Assembly: GCA_030526425.1 (NCBI GenBank) | Contig: JAUNCT010000007.1 | Coordinates: 21,660-85,659, forward strand | Length of the DNA: 64,000 nucleotides | Reading direction: 5' to 3' | DNA from: Clostridia bacterium | GTDB taxonomy: Bacteria > Bacillota > Clostridia > Christensenellales > CAG-138 | In this document: one piece after another, positions 1-8,044 of the stretch | Position numbering within the stretch: the first letter of the stretch is position 1 | Layout of the letters: each line of letters opens with the position of its first letter | Program-made: the position numbers and the translations under genes | The notes under the pieces: model-generated | Databases searched by the model: none | What the model was told of the DNA's origin: nothing | What the model saw: the letters and a program-made list of their open reading frames with translations, nothing else

Positions 1-2
1 CG

Positions 3-1160
3 CTGTGCACGCTGAGCGACCGGCCGCTCGGTGAAGACGTGCCCCACATCCTCGTCGAGGATACGACCGCCGCGCTGCAACGCCTTTCCGAGGCATACCT
101 CGCCGCGAACCGCGTCCCCGTTGTCGGCGTGACCGGGAGCGCCGGGAAAACAAGCACCAAGGAAATGCTTTCCGCCGTGCTTTCCCGCAGGTTCCGCACC
201 TTCAAAACACCCGGCAACCTCAACAACCAAACGGGCGTGCCGCAGGCGGTATTCAAGGTCGACTCCGGCTGTGAGGTCGCGGTGCTCGAGCTCGGCACGA
301 ACCACCCCGGTGAGATCCGCAGCCTTGCGAAGATCGTCAAACCCGACATCTGCGTGTTCACGAACATCGGCGTCGCGCACATCGAGTTTTTCGGCGACCG
401 CGAAGGGATCTTCCGCGGAAAGACCGAAATGCTCGAACACATGCAGCAAGGCGGAACGATCGTTGCCAACGGCGACGATGACTTGCTTTGCACCGTCCCC
501 GGCGCTGTGTTGTACGGACTCGGCGAGAACTGCGCCGTCCGCGCGGCCGACCTTGAGGAGGATGGTCTGTTCGGCACCCGTTTCACCCTGCACGCAAACG
601 GCGACCGTGTCCCGTGCTACGCGCCCGCGCCGGGCGTGCACACGGTCATGAACGCCCTGTGCGCCGCGGCGGTCGGTCTCACGATGGACATGACGCTTGC
701 GGAATGCGCCGCGGGCATTGCGGATTACCGCCCGCTGCCGGGGCGCATGGATATCCGACGCGCAGGCAGCCGCACGCTCATCGACGACACCTACAACGCG
801 AACCCCGGCTCGATGGAAGCCTCCATCGACGTGCTGAAAACCGCCAAGGGGCGCACGGTCGCCATCCTCGGCGATATGCGCGAGCTCGGCGAGAACGGTC
901 CGGCTTTCCACCGCGAGGTCGGCGCCTACGCCGCAGACGCGGGGATCTCGCTGTTGATCGCCGTCGGCGAACTCAGCGAACACATGGCGGCCGCCGCGAA
1001 CGAACGCCGCCCGGGCATGGCGCTGTGGTTCCCAACACAGGACCTGTTGGCGGCTTCTCTTCCGCAGTTGCTCGAAGCCGGCGACACCGTGCTCGTCAAA
1101 GCCTCCCGCGGGATGGCACTCGAGCACACGGCGAAAGCCATCCTCGAACTGACTGAATAA
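3..1160 (+). CDS. murF: UDP-N-acetylmuramoyl-tripeptide--D-alanyl-D-alanine ligase (MurF), 5' end outside window
   Basis: Cytoplasmic Mur ligase that adds D-Ala-D-Ala to the UDP-MurNAc-tripeptide, the last cytoplasmic step of the peptidoglycan precursor. The reading frame is open from base 3, so the gene starts to the left of the window; a GTG at 39 lies in frame but is internal. About 385 residues are visible, against roughly 450 in the family, so part of the N-terminal domain is missing. Visible motifs are the ATP loop GVTGSAGKTSTKE, the metal/substrate motif LGTNHPGEI, and DDTYNANPGSMEAS in the central domain. The next gene starts 18 bp downstream and is probably co-transcribed. Confidence 0.95.
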   Translation: MCTLSDRPLGEDVPHILVEDTTAALQRLSEAYLAANRVPVVGVTGSAGKTSTKEMLSAVLSRRFRTFKTPGNLNNQTGVPQAVFKVDSGCEVAVLELGTNHPGEIRSLAKIVKPDICVFTNIGVAHIEFFGDREGIFRGKTEMLEHMQQGGTIVANGDDDLLCTVPGAVLYGLGENCAVRAADLEEDGLFGTRFTLHANGDRVPCYAPAPGVHTVMNALCAAAVGLTMDMTLAECAAGIADYRPLPGRMDIRRAGSRTLIDDTYNANPGSMEASIDVLKTAKGRTVAILGDMRELGENGPAFHREVGAYAADAGISLLIAVGELSEHMAAAANERRPGMALWFPTQDLLAASLPQLLEAGDTVLVKASRGMALEHTAKAILELTE

Positions 1161-1178
1161 ACGAAAGGATCTTCGATT

Positions 1179-1976
1179 ATGGAACTGAACGAACTCAATA
1201 TGATTTTGGAAGCCGCAAAAGGCGGCGATATCGTCTGCCTGCTGATGGTGATCGTCGGCGCGCTGATCCTCGTTTCGGGTCTCGTCGCGCTCGTCATCTC
1301 GCTCTGGCTCTCGCTCCGCTACCACAAGTTCAACAAAAAGGAAAACAGCTGCGGGCTGACCGGTGAGCAGATCGCCCGCCGCATCCTCGATGAGAACGAT
1401 CTCGGTCACATCGCGGTCACCGCATCGGGTTCCTTCCTGTTCGGCAACAGCTACAGCCACTATTTCAAAAAGGTGCGTCTGCGCCGCCTGACCTGGAAAA
1501 AGACCAGCGTTTCCTCCCTTGCGATGGCTTCGGAAAAATCCGCGCTCGCCATTCTCGACAAGGAGAAGGACCCCGATATGGTCAAGCGCGTTCGCCTCGT
1601 GCCCCTCATCACCTTCGGACCGTTCGCGTTCATCCCGATGATCGTCATCGGCGTAGTCCTCGACATTCTCATCACGGAAACGATCGGCATCATTTCCGTG
1701 ATCGTCTCCCTGCTCGGCGTGGCGTTCTACGCGTTCTCGCTCGTTCTTTCCGTCCTGACGCTGAAAACGGAAAAGAAAGCCCAGGAGCGCGCATTGGAGA
1801 TCACCGCCGCCAACGGCACGGCGAACGACGAAGAGATCGCGGACATGCGCGAGCTGTTCCGTCTGTACAACATCGAATACATCAACAACATCGTCCTCTC
1901 CACGCTGGAGCTTCTCTTCCGCGTGCTGCAGGTGGTTGCGAAATCCAAGAGCGGAGCCTCGGCATCGAACGACTGA
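1179..1976 (+). CDS. YugP-like (Zn_peptidase_2 type) membrane protein lacking the HExxH zinc site
   Basis: A 265-residue membrane protein with one hydrophobic segment at about 18-46 and two more at about 145-195. The order of conserved blocks resembles the neutral zinc metallopeptidase family of B. subtilis YugP: a TGEQIARRIL block, then NSYSHYFKKVRLRR where the family has a DHYDP..VRLS block, then an alanine/serine-rich helix, then LVPLITFGPFAFIPMIVIG. Where the family carries HEVGH this protein has SEKSA (residues 118-122), so the glutamate remains but both zinc histidines are gone. It follows murF directly with an AAAGGA ribosome site. I infer a catalytically dead relative; the family assignment rests on pattern only. 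Confidence 0.6.
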   Translation: MELNELNMILEAAKGGDIVCLLMVIVGALILVSGLVALVISLWLSLRYHKFNKKENSCGLTGEQIARRILDENDLGHIAVTASGSFLFGNSYSHYFKKVRLRRLTWKKTSVSSLAMASEKSALAILDKEKDPDMVKRVRLVPLITFGPFAFIPMIVIGVVLDILITETIGIISVIVSLLGVAFYAFSLVLSVLTLKTEKKAQERALEITAANGTANDEEIADMRELFRLYNIEYINNIVLSTLELLFRVLQVVAKSKSGASASND

Positions 1977-1993
1977 GTCCGCGCACATCATCC

Positions 1994-2026
1994 GGGGTCG
2001 CGCTCCCGTGCGGGCGCGCCCCTTTT
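1994..2026 (+). terminator. Rho-independent terminator after the YugP-like gene
   Basis: A GGGG(T)CGCGC arm pairs with GCGCGCCCC across a short loop and is followed by TTTTG. It lies between the stop at 1976 and the promoter of the next gene, so it ends the murF transcript. Confidence 0.6.
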
Positions 2027-2063
2027 GTTTTCGCACAAATCACGGACACCCGCGTGGTTTTCT

Positions 2064-2072
2064 TGCTATAAT
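2064..2072 (+). promoter_or_regulatory. Extended -10 promoter (TGCTATAAT) directly before the lipoprotein peptidase
   Basis: TGC-TATAAT is a perfect extended -10. The -35 region is poor (CGGACA at 2043-2048). Only six bases separate the hexamer from the ATG at 2079, so the expected transcription start falls at or next to the start codon and the mRNA would be leaderless or nearly so. Confidence 0.6.
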
Positions 2073-2078
2073 GGGGGT

Positions 2079-3899
2079 ATGAAGATGAATCGCATGAATT
2101 GGAAGCGCCTTACCGCGCTGTTGCTCACCGTGCTGCTGTTGCTGAACGCAACGGGCTGCATGGCTCTGTATACCGTATCCGAGATCGCCGATCCGGATGC
2201 GATGTTGTTCCGCGGCGGAAAGGTCGCCGCAAGCGCCGGCACCGGCATCCGCATCGCAGCGGACAATATGCCCGTCCCGGATACCGCGGGTCTCCGGAAA
2301 TCCGTTCCGTTCGATTCGCTCGTATTCGAGCGTCCGGACAACGCCAAGCTCCGCGCCGCCATTGCCGCACTCGGCGCCCGCCTCGATTCCGGCGACACCG
2401 ACGGTTCTTCCATGGTCGCGGAGTTCGACGCCATTCTCGCAATGGTCGACGACAGCTATTCCGAAGCGTCGCTCGCGTATCTGTACTTTGCGGAGGATGT
2501 GACGGACCACACCTACGAGAACGCCTCCAACGAGATCAACGCCGAATTGCTCGATATCGATGTGGACCTCACGGAGCTCGCCATCCGTCTGTATGAGGAC
2601 CCGGTCACCGGACCCGTGATGGACGAGATGTATTCACCTTCCTTCAAGGAGCAGACCTACGCCGGCCGCAATCTCAACAGCCGGGAGATCCAGCCCTTAC
2701 TTGCCGAAGAGCAGACCCTATCGACGAGCTACGATACGCTGTACGCGACCTTCACCATCGAAGACAACGGCGTCGCCTATGGGTACGACGACCTGTATGC
2801 CATCGAAGACGACCGCGAGTTCGAACGCCTGACCGACCTTTATTACACCGAGTTCAACCGGAAGGCGGGCGAGCTGTTCCGCTCGCTGGCCGGCATCCGC
2901 AGCCGCATCGCGAACTCTCTTGGATACGACAGCTATGCGGACTACGGTTATCAATGCTATTTCCGCGACTACAGTCCGGAAGACGCTCGTGTGCTGCACG
3001 CCGCCGTCAAGCAGCATCTCGTTCCGCTGTATTCCGAAAAGGTCCTTTCGCAATACATGCGCGGCGACGGTGCGCGCATCGATGCGATGACCGTTGACAA
3101 GGGTGCCTTTTACACCAAGCTTCGCGGGATCCTCGAGCAGTGGGTGCCCGACGCGAAGACCGCGCTCGACCATATGCTCGCATACGGTTATTACAGCGAT
3201 GCGCCCCGGGCGAACCGCATGTCGGGCGCCTTTACAAGCTATCTGTCCAAGGCGCATTCGCCTTTCCTGTTCGCTCCTTGGACCGGCACCGTCACCGACG
3301 CCGTGACTCTGACGCACGAGCTCGGGCATTTCACGCGGATGTACCTGATCCCGACCCGCGCATGGAGCGGTGCCCAGTCGCTCGACCTCGACGAGACCGA
3401 CAGCCAGGGACTCGAGCTGTTGCTCGCGCGCTGCTATGACGACCTGTTCGTCACGAATGCGGAGATCCTCGAGCAGGACGAGCTCCTCTCGGCGATGTAC
3501 GCCGTCATCTCGGGCTGTCTGGAGGATGAGTTCCAGCAGGAGGTCTACGCGCACCCCGAAATGAGCGTTGCGGAAATGAACGCTCTGTACGCGCGGCTTG
3601 CCGCGGAATACGGACTCGCGGACCTGTACGGCTACACGGGAACGGAATGGACGACCGTGCCGCACACCTTCCAAAGCCCGATGTATTACATCAGTTACGC
3701 GGTCAGCATGCTCTCCGCGCTGGAACTTTGGAGCACCGCGCGGACCGACCCCGCAGCGGCTTTCGAAACCTACCGCAACCTCTTGCGCCGCCCGTGGGAC
3801 GCCAAGCTGCGTGAAACCTGCGCTTCGTTCGGGCTCGGCGATCCGTTGGATGAAAACACCGTCCGCACCGTTGCGGAGGCACTCAAAGATGCGTTCTGA
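2079..3899 (+). CDS. M3-family (oligoendopeptidase F-like) lipoprotein metallopeptidase
   Basis: A 606-residue zinc peptidase, probably lipid-anchored outside the membrane. The N-terminus has basic residues, a hydrophobic core and a lipobox-like NATGC. The zinc motif HELGH starts at His413 and is followed about 25 residues later by an ETDSQGLELL block that supplies the third ligand in M3 peptidases. A longer open frame exists upstream (from 2025), but its extra residues are not signal-peptide-like. ATG 2079 is chosen; ATG 2085, seven bases after GGGGG, is an alternative. The 3' end overlaps the next gene by 11 bp. The substrate is unknown; M3 enzymes usually cleave short peptides. Confidence 0.85.
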   Translation: MKMNRMNWKRLTALLLTVLLLLNATGCMALYTVSEIADPDAMLFRGGKVAASAGTGIRIAADNMPVPDTAGLRKSVPFDSLVFERPDNAKLRAAIAALGARLDSGDTDGSSMVAEFDAILAMVDDSYSEASLAYLYFAEDVTDHTYENASNEINAELLDIDVDLTELAIRLYEDPVTGPVMDEMYSPSFKEQTYAGRNLNSREIQPLLAEEQTLSTSYDTLYATFTIEDNGVAYGYDDLYAIEDDREFERLTDLYYTEFNRKAGELFRSLAGIRSRIANSLGYDSYADYGYQCYFRDYSPEDARVLHAAVKQHLVPLYSEKVLSQYMRGDGARIDAMTVDKGAFYTKLRGILEQWVPDAKTALDHMLAYGYYSDAPRANRMSGAFTSYLSKAHSPFLFAPWTGTVTDAVTLTHELGHFTRMYLIPTRAWSGAQSLDLDETDSQGLELLLARCYDDLFVTNAEILEQDELLSAMYAVISGCLEDEFQQEVYAHPEMSVAEMNALYARLAAEYGLADLYGYTGTEWTTVPHTFQSPMYYISYAVSMLSALELWSTARTDPAAAFETYRNLLRRPWDAKLRETCASFGLGDPLDENTVRTVAEALKDAF

Positions 3900-4863
3900 T
3901 TTGCTTCCCCCCGGAGCTGAGAGCCTGCGCGGTTTCGCGAAGCGGCTCCTGCGCGCCGGAACATTGCTGTTCGCTCTTGGTACCGCGGCTGCGGTCCGTG
4001 CGGCGGAACCTCTCCCGACACCGACGCCCGTTCCCACCGGGCTCGCCGTGCTCCCCGGCTTCGAAACGATGACCCTGTTCGGCGGCGGAACCGACCAGAT
4101 CGAAGTCACGAAGGACAGTTTGGATTACGGCGCGCTCCACTGGGAATCCTCCGATCCTTCCGTCGCTCTTGTTGAAGAGCACGGCGTCGTCATCGCCCTG
4201 AAAAAGGGCGAATGCACCGTGACCGGGACGGATGCGGACGGTTCCGGGCAAACGGTCGAAACCGCTGTCCGCGTCACGGGTGACCGCAAAAAACCTGCCG
4301 TCCCGAAAAGCCTGCAAGGTCTCTGCTACCGCAGAAAGGAAAAATTTTCCGTTGCGGAGCGGCGCAGCGTTGAACGCATCGTGAACGGTTTGAAGCAAAA
4401 GGTCTCGGACGGCACTGCAGACACGGGTGAGCGCATCGCCTGTGCAGCGCTCGGATACCTCGGGCGGAATTACGGCACGCGCAAGGATCATGTCGATTGC
4501 TCGATGCTGCTGTTCTGGTCTGCTTACGATTGCGGACTTTCCGTATCGCGCCGCAGTGACTGGCAGGCGGAAGAGCTTCTCCCTTATGAGGTGACCGACG
4601 GCAACTACCGTGCGGGTGATTTCCTGTTCCTCGGTGCCCAAGAGGGCGACAGCTGCCGCTGCGACGGCGAATGTACCCGCTTCCGCCGCATCCATCACGC
4701 CGCCGTGCTTCTTGCGCCATACGAAGAGGGCTGGTTGGTCGTTGAAGCTTCCAGTGTACTCAAACGCGTCGTCATCCGTCTGTGGGACGGTTCTCCCGTC
4801 CACGCGGGGTTCGATGTCGCCTCCGTCTCCCGCCCTGCGGCAAGGAGCGCCGCCGAACGATGA
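3889..4863 (+). CDS. Secreted Big_2-like plus NlpC/P60-like cysteine hydrolase
   Basis: A 324-residue exported protein. The start ATG at 3889 lies inside the preceding peptidase gene, suggesting translational coupling. A signal peptide ends near AVRAAE, followed by a short Pro/Thr stretch (PTPTPVPT). Residues about 50-125 resemble a bacterial Ig-like Big_2 domain (WESSDPSVALV... KGECTVTGT). The C-terminal half looks like an NlpC/P60 amidase: the nucleophile is likely the Cys in VDCSMLLFWSA and the histidine that in RRIHHAAVLLA. The family cleaves peptidoglycan peptides. An odd CRCDGEC cluster sits just before the catalytic histidine. The gene ends with a 4-bp ATGA overlap with the methyltransferase. 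Confidence 0.7.
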   Translation: MRSDLLPPGAESLRGFAKRLLRAGTLLFALGTAAAVRAAEPLPTPTPVPTGLAVLPGFETMTLFGGGTDQIEVTKDSLDYGALHWESSDPSVALVEEHGVVIALKKGECTVTGTDADGSGQTVETAVRVTGDRKKPAVPKSLQGLCYRRKEKFSVAERRSVERIVNGLKQKVSDGTADTGERIACAALGYLGRNYGTRKDHVDCSMLLFWSAYDCGLSVSRRSDWQAEELLPYEVTDGNYRAGDFLFLGAQEGDSCRCDGECTRFRRIHHAAVLLAPYEEGWLVVEASSVLKRVVIRLWDGSPVHAGFDVASVSRPAARSAAER

Positions 4864-5549
4864 TCCGCAAAGACGATTTGCAGCGTGACGGGCTGATCCT
4901 CTATCAGGACAGCGCACTCCCGTGCTTCACGCAGGATTCCGTGCTTCTGGCGCATTTTCTGCGGCTCGGTCCGAAGGATACGGTCATCGATATCGGCTGC
5001 GGAACGGGCGTCCTCTGTGTCCTCGGCACCGCGCTGACAGGCGCCGCGTTCACGGGCTTCGACTGCAGCGAAGCGGCAGTCGCGCTTTTGGAACAAAGCG
5101 AGCGGGAGAACCGGCAAGGCATCCGCTGCTTGGTGTGCGATGCAGCCGACGCCCCCGCTTTCTTCGGTCACGGAACGTTCACCGCAGCCGTCATGAACCC
5201 GCCCTATTTCGCCGCCGGTCCCGAAAGCCCGGACCCCGTCCGTGCCACCGCGCGGCACGGAGGCGAAGGAACGCTCGCAACGTTTTTCCGTGCGGCGTTC
5301 CTGTTGCTGACCAACGGCGGCAGACTGTTTTTGTGTTGCCCTGCGGACCGCCTCGCGGATGTGTTCTGCGGACTCCGCGAAACCCGGCTCGAACCGAAGC
5401 GGTTGCGGCTCGTTGCGGCGGATCCGCACGCTTCCCCGCGGCTTGCGCTCATCGAAGCGAAAAAACTCGGAAAACCCGGGCTGACCGTGGAACCGTTGTT
5501 GTCCGAACGCCCGCCCGCGATTGACGGAACATTTCCCCCGGGCATATAA
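4860..5549 (+). CDS. tRNA1(Val) adenine N6-methyltransferase family protein (TrmN6/YfiC-like)
   Basis: A 229-residue class I SAM-dependent methyltransferase in the family that methylates A37 of tRNA(Val). The N-terminal block DDLQRDGLILYQDS... FTQDSVLLAHF is typical of the family. Motif I is DIGCGTGVLCVLG (about residues 41-53) and the adenine-N6 catalytic motif NPPYF lies near residue 112. The start at 4860 overlaps the stop of the secreted hydrolase (ATGA). It sits among exported proteins, which says little about function. In many Firmicutes this gene is followed by rsmI; here it is not. The stop codon TAA lies within the -10 box of the next gene. Confidence 0.85.
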   Translation: MIRKDDLQRDGLILYQDSALPCFTQDSVLLAHFLRLGPKDTVIDIGCGTGVLCVLGTALTGAAFTGFDCSEAAVALLEQSERENRQGIRCLVCDAADAPAFFGHGTFTAAVMNPPYFAAGPESPDPVRATARHGGEGTLATFFRAAFLLLTNGGRLFLCCPADRLADVFCGLRETRLEPKRLRLVAADPHASPRLALIEAKKLGKPGLTVEPLLSERPPAIDGTFPPGI

Positions 5550-5550
5550 T
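5521..5550 (+). promoter_or_regulatory. Promoter for the cohesin-like gene
   Basis: TTGACG at 5521 and TATAAT at 5545-5550 are separated by 18 bp. The promoter lies in the last codons of the methyltransferase, and its -10 contains that gene's TAA stop. GGGCA and TGCCC flank the -10 as a small inverted repeat. Confidence 0.7.
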
Positions 5551-5585
5551 GTGCCCATCGCAAACCCAAACAAAGGAACCCGAAT

Positions 5586-6431
5586 ATGCATTTGAAACGC
5601 ACCCTATGCGCGCTCCTGACCGCGCTGTTGCTCTTGGGAACGGTCTTCTGCACCGCGCTTGCCGCGCATGACCCCGAAGACCGCATCATCGTCACCGTTG
5701 CGGAGGTCAATGCCGTCCCCGGCAAGCAGGTGACCGTCCCCGTCTACATCGACAACGCATTGGACATGGACTCCATCCAGTTCCGTCTCGATTACGACCT
5801 CACAACGCTGAAGCTCGTCAAAGCCGAGATCGGCGATGCGCTGAACAACGACGGACTGTACGTCATCAACGACGACGATGAAGGATTGGTCGCGTTCGCC
5901 TACGCCAACGCCCAAGGGCTCACCCAGGCGGGCGGCGAAGCATTGCGCCTGACCTTCTCGCAGTTCAACGACCACGGCAGTGCGATCGTCCTCAGCAAGG
6001 TCTTTTCGAGCCGCTATGACCCCAAGACCGATATCCAGACCAAGGTCCTCACCGATGTCCGCGACGGCGGCGTTTCCGTCGGCGAGGGCGGGACGATCCC
6101 CGCGCCCGTAACCACTCCGTGGGCAGTGGAGACCCCCGTCCCCACACCGGCGCCCACCCCCGCACCGACCCCGGAACCCACGGCGACCCCCGTTCCGACG
6201 CCTGTCCCGACCCCGGAACCCACGCCGAAAACCTTCGGCACCGTCGTTTCCGACTGGTTCGGAAGTGTCCGTGCGCAGATGGGCGCCACCGCGGAACGCG
6301 GTTTCTCCTTTGAGATGCTCGTTCCGGTCCTGCTGCTCCTCATCGCGATCGTCGTGGTCGTCCTTGCGATCGTGCTCGTTCTTTCCAATAGAAAGAGCAG
6401 TAAGAAACACCGCAAAAACGACGAGGAATGA
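5586..6431 (+). CDS. Membrane-anchored cohesin-like surface protein
   Basis: A 281-residue exported protein. It has a signal peptide (residues 1 to about 27, ending ALAAHD), one cohesin-like beta domain (about 30-165; VPGKQVTVPVYIDN, MDSIQFRLDYD, GGEALRLTF), a Pro/Thr linker of repeated PTPxPTP units (about 175-215), a hydrophobic helix (MLVPVLLLLIAIVVVVLAIV, about 240-262) and a basic tail. Cohesins bind dockerin modules in cellulosomes and other surface complexes; a single cohesin held by a C-terminal membrane helix would display dockerin-bearing partners on the cell. No dockerin is visible in this window. It has its own promoter and an AAAGGA ribosome site. Confidence 0.75.
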   Translation: MHLKRTLCALLTALLLLGTVFCTALAAHDPEDRIIVTVAEVNAVPGKQVTVPVYIDNALDMDSIQFRLDYDLTTLKLVKAEIGDALNNDGLYVINDDDEGLVAFAYANAQGLTQAGGEALRLTFSQFNDHGSAIVLSKVFSSRYDPKTDIQTKVLTDVRDGGVSVGEGGTIPAPVTTPWAVETPVPTPAPTPAPTPEPTATPVPTPVPTPEPTPKTFGTVVSDWFGSVRAQMGATAERGFSFEMLVPVLLLLIAIVVVVLAIVLVLSNRKSSKKHRKNDEE

Positions 6432-6450
6432 TTTCCCCGAGAAAAGAAAA

Positions 6451-6473
6451 AAGCCGCGAACGCGGCTTTTTTT
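6451..6473. terminator. Bidirectional terminator between convergent genes
   Basis: AAGCCGC pairs with GCGGCTT across a GAAC loop. There is a T-run on the right for the plus-strand cohesin gene and an A-run on the left that acts as the T-run for the minus-strand gene ending at 6492. Confidence 0.85.
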
Positions 6474-6491
6474 GTTGCTTCGGTTCCGGAC

Positions 6492-6812
6492 TCAGTCCGC
6501 CCATTCGAGCGCGCCGACCGAATCGAGATACGCTTCGTTGTACTCGAGGTAGTCGTCGACAAGGCGCATCATGTACATCTTGTGATCCGGGAATTCGGCC
6601 ATCATCTTTTCATGCATGAATTCGAAAGCCGCATCGTCATCGTAATCGCAAACACCGTCGGCATCGACGCCGCAGGAAGCGACGTATTCTTCATCGAGCG
6701 CGATCACGCGGTCGAGCATCTTCTCGAACACATCCTCCGGGATGATGTCGAAATCACCCTGCTCTTTGAATTTGCCGAGGATGAACGTTCTTGCCTGCAT
6801 CGTTTCTTCCAT
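6492..6812 (-). CDS. Small acidic protein of unknown function (106 aa)
   Basis: I do not recognise this protein. It is short, very acidic (many Asp/Glu, including DYDDDAAFEF) and has no signal peptide or membrane segment, so it is probably a soluble cytoplasmic helical protein. The start is well supported by AAGGAGG eight bases before ATG 6812. It ends at the shared terminator and lies downstream of, and in the same direction as, the GNAT gene, with about 70 bp between them. Confidence 0.75.
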   Translation of the reverse strand: MEETMQARTFILGKFKEQGDFDIIPEDVFEKMLDRVIALDEEYVASCGVDADGVCDYDDDAAFEFMHEKMMAEFPDHKMYMMRLVDDYLEYNEAYLDSVGALEWAD

Positions 6813-6885
6813 GGGGAAACCTCCTTATTGCACCGCCTTCCGGCGGGTACTGTCCGTTTTCATTATACCACGCGGCGCGCCGTTT

Positions 6886-8000
6886 TCACAGTTCCTTCAC
6901 CCAACAGCGGCGGCGCTTATGCTGTTCGTGCGGGAAATACTTCCACAGGGCGTGCACCTTTTCGTTCGTTTCGAGCATCGGCCCCGTTTCGGCATAGCGG
7001 AAGCCGTACCGGTAGACCTTGTGCATCTCCCGCATGATCACGGCGTTGACGCCCGCGGCCTGCAGGTCGGGACGCACGGCGATCAGAAGAAGATCGATCG
7101 TGTCGTTCTTTCCTTTGAGTGCTTTCAGCATCGGGATCCACCCGAAGGGGAACATCTTACCGCCGTTCTTCCTCTGCGCTTCTTCGAGCGCGGGGCAGGC
7201 GATGCCGAACGCGACCATTTCGTCCTTGTCGTTGTAAACGAAGGCGGTGGTCCGGCGGTCGATCAGCGGCAGGAATTCGTTCACATACTTGCGTACCTGT
7301 TTCTCCGTCATCGGCACGACGCCGAACAGCACGCGGTAGGTGTCGTTCCAAAGCTTGAACATATCCTTCGCCAGCGTGCGGACCGGCTTCTCTCCGAGGT
7401 TCACGACCCGGAGATGCATGCGGTCGCGCACCCAATCGGCGATGCGCCCAATACGCTCGGGGATCTGTTCCGGGATCTCCACGCGCATCTCGATCCAGTC
7501 GATCTCCTTCCCGTAGCCGCGGCGCTCCATCTGCTTTACGTAATAGGGATGGTTGTAATAGGTGATGAACAGGCTGAGGCGGTCGAATCCCTCCACGAGC
7601 ATGCCCTCGCGGTCCATGTCCGAAAAGCCCAGCGGACCGTGCGAGTGCGTACAGCCGCGCACCCGCCCCCATGCTTCCGCGGCGTCGAACAGCGCGTCGA
7701 CGACCTCATCGTCGTCGATGAAATCGATATGGGTCACCGTCAGATAATTCTTCCCGAACTTCTCGTTCGCGCGGCGGTTGTGGATCGCCGCGATGCGGCC
7801 GACCTGTTTTCCGTCGCGGAAGGCAGAGAAGCACGCCGCCTCCGCATATTCAAACGCGGGGTTCTTTTCCGGCATCATATCCTCGACCTGACTTGCGAGG
7901 ATGTCCGGCACGTAATACGGGCAATCCCGGTACAGTTTGACCGGGAATTCCATAAAGGCTTTCAGTTTTTTTTCGACTGTGCCTGTTTGACGGTGACCAT
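6886..8000 (-). CDS. GNAT-type N-acetyltransferase, apparent -1 frameshift near the start
   Basis: A roughly 370-residue protein of a large GNAT-like family, probably an acyltransferase; the substrate is unknown. The main frame is open from about 7973 down to 6886. The natural start is ATG 8000 (AAAGGA seven bases upstream), which reads MVTVKQAQSKK and then hits TGA after a run of eight A on the coding strand (7966-7973). Adding one A, or slipping back one base at A AAA AAC, gives SKKKLKAFMEFPVKLYRDC, which fits the usual N-terminus of the family. Without this, translation could only begin at internal ATG 7953. Either an assembly indel or real frameshifting explains it. Confidence 0.75.
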
Positions 8001-8044
8001 GTTCGTTTCCTTTCGTTTTTCGGTGCCGCCGGCACCGTGATTCG

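Noticed and set aside
2718..4917. Long minus-strand open frames across the peptidase and hydrolase genes
   Set aside because: They overlap well-supported plus-strand genes with signal peptides and catalytic motifs, and have no ribosome sites.
6118..6230. Repetitive DNA that might be a tandem-repeat or mobile element
   Set aside because: It encodes the Pro/Thr linker of the cohesin-like protein and stays in frame; the repetition is at protein level.
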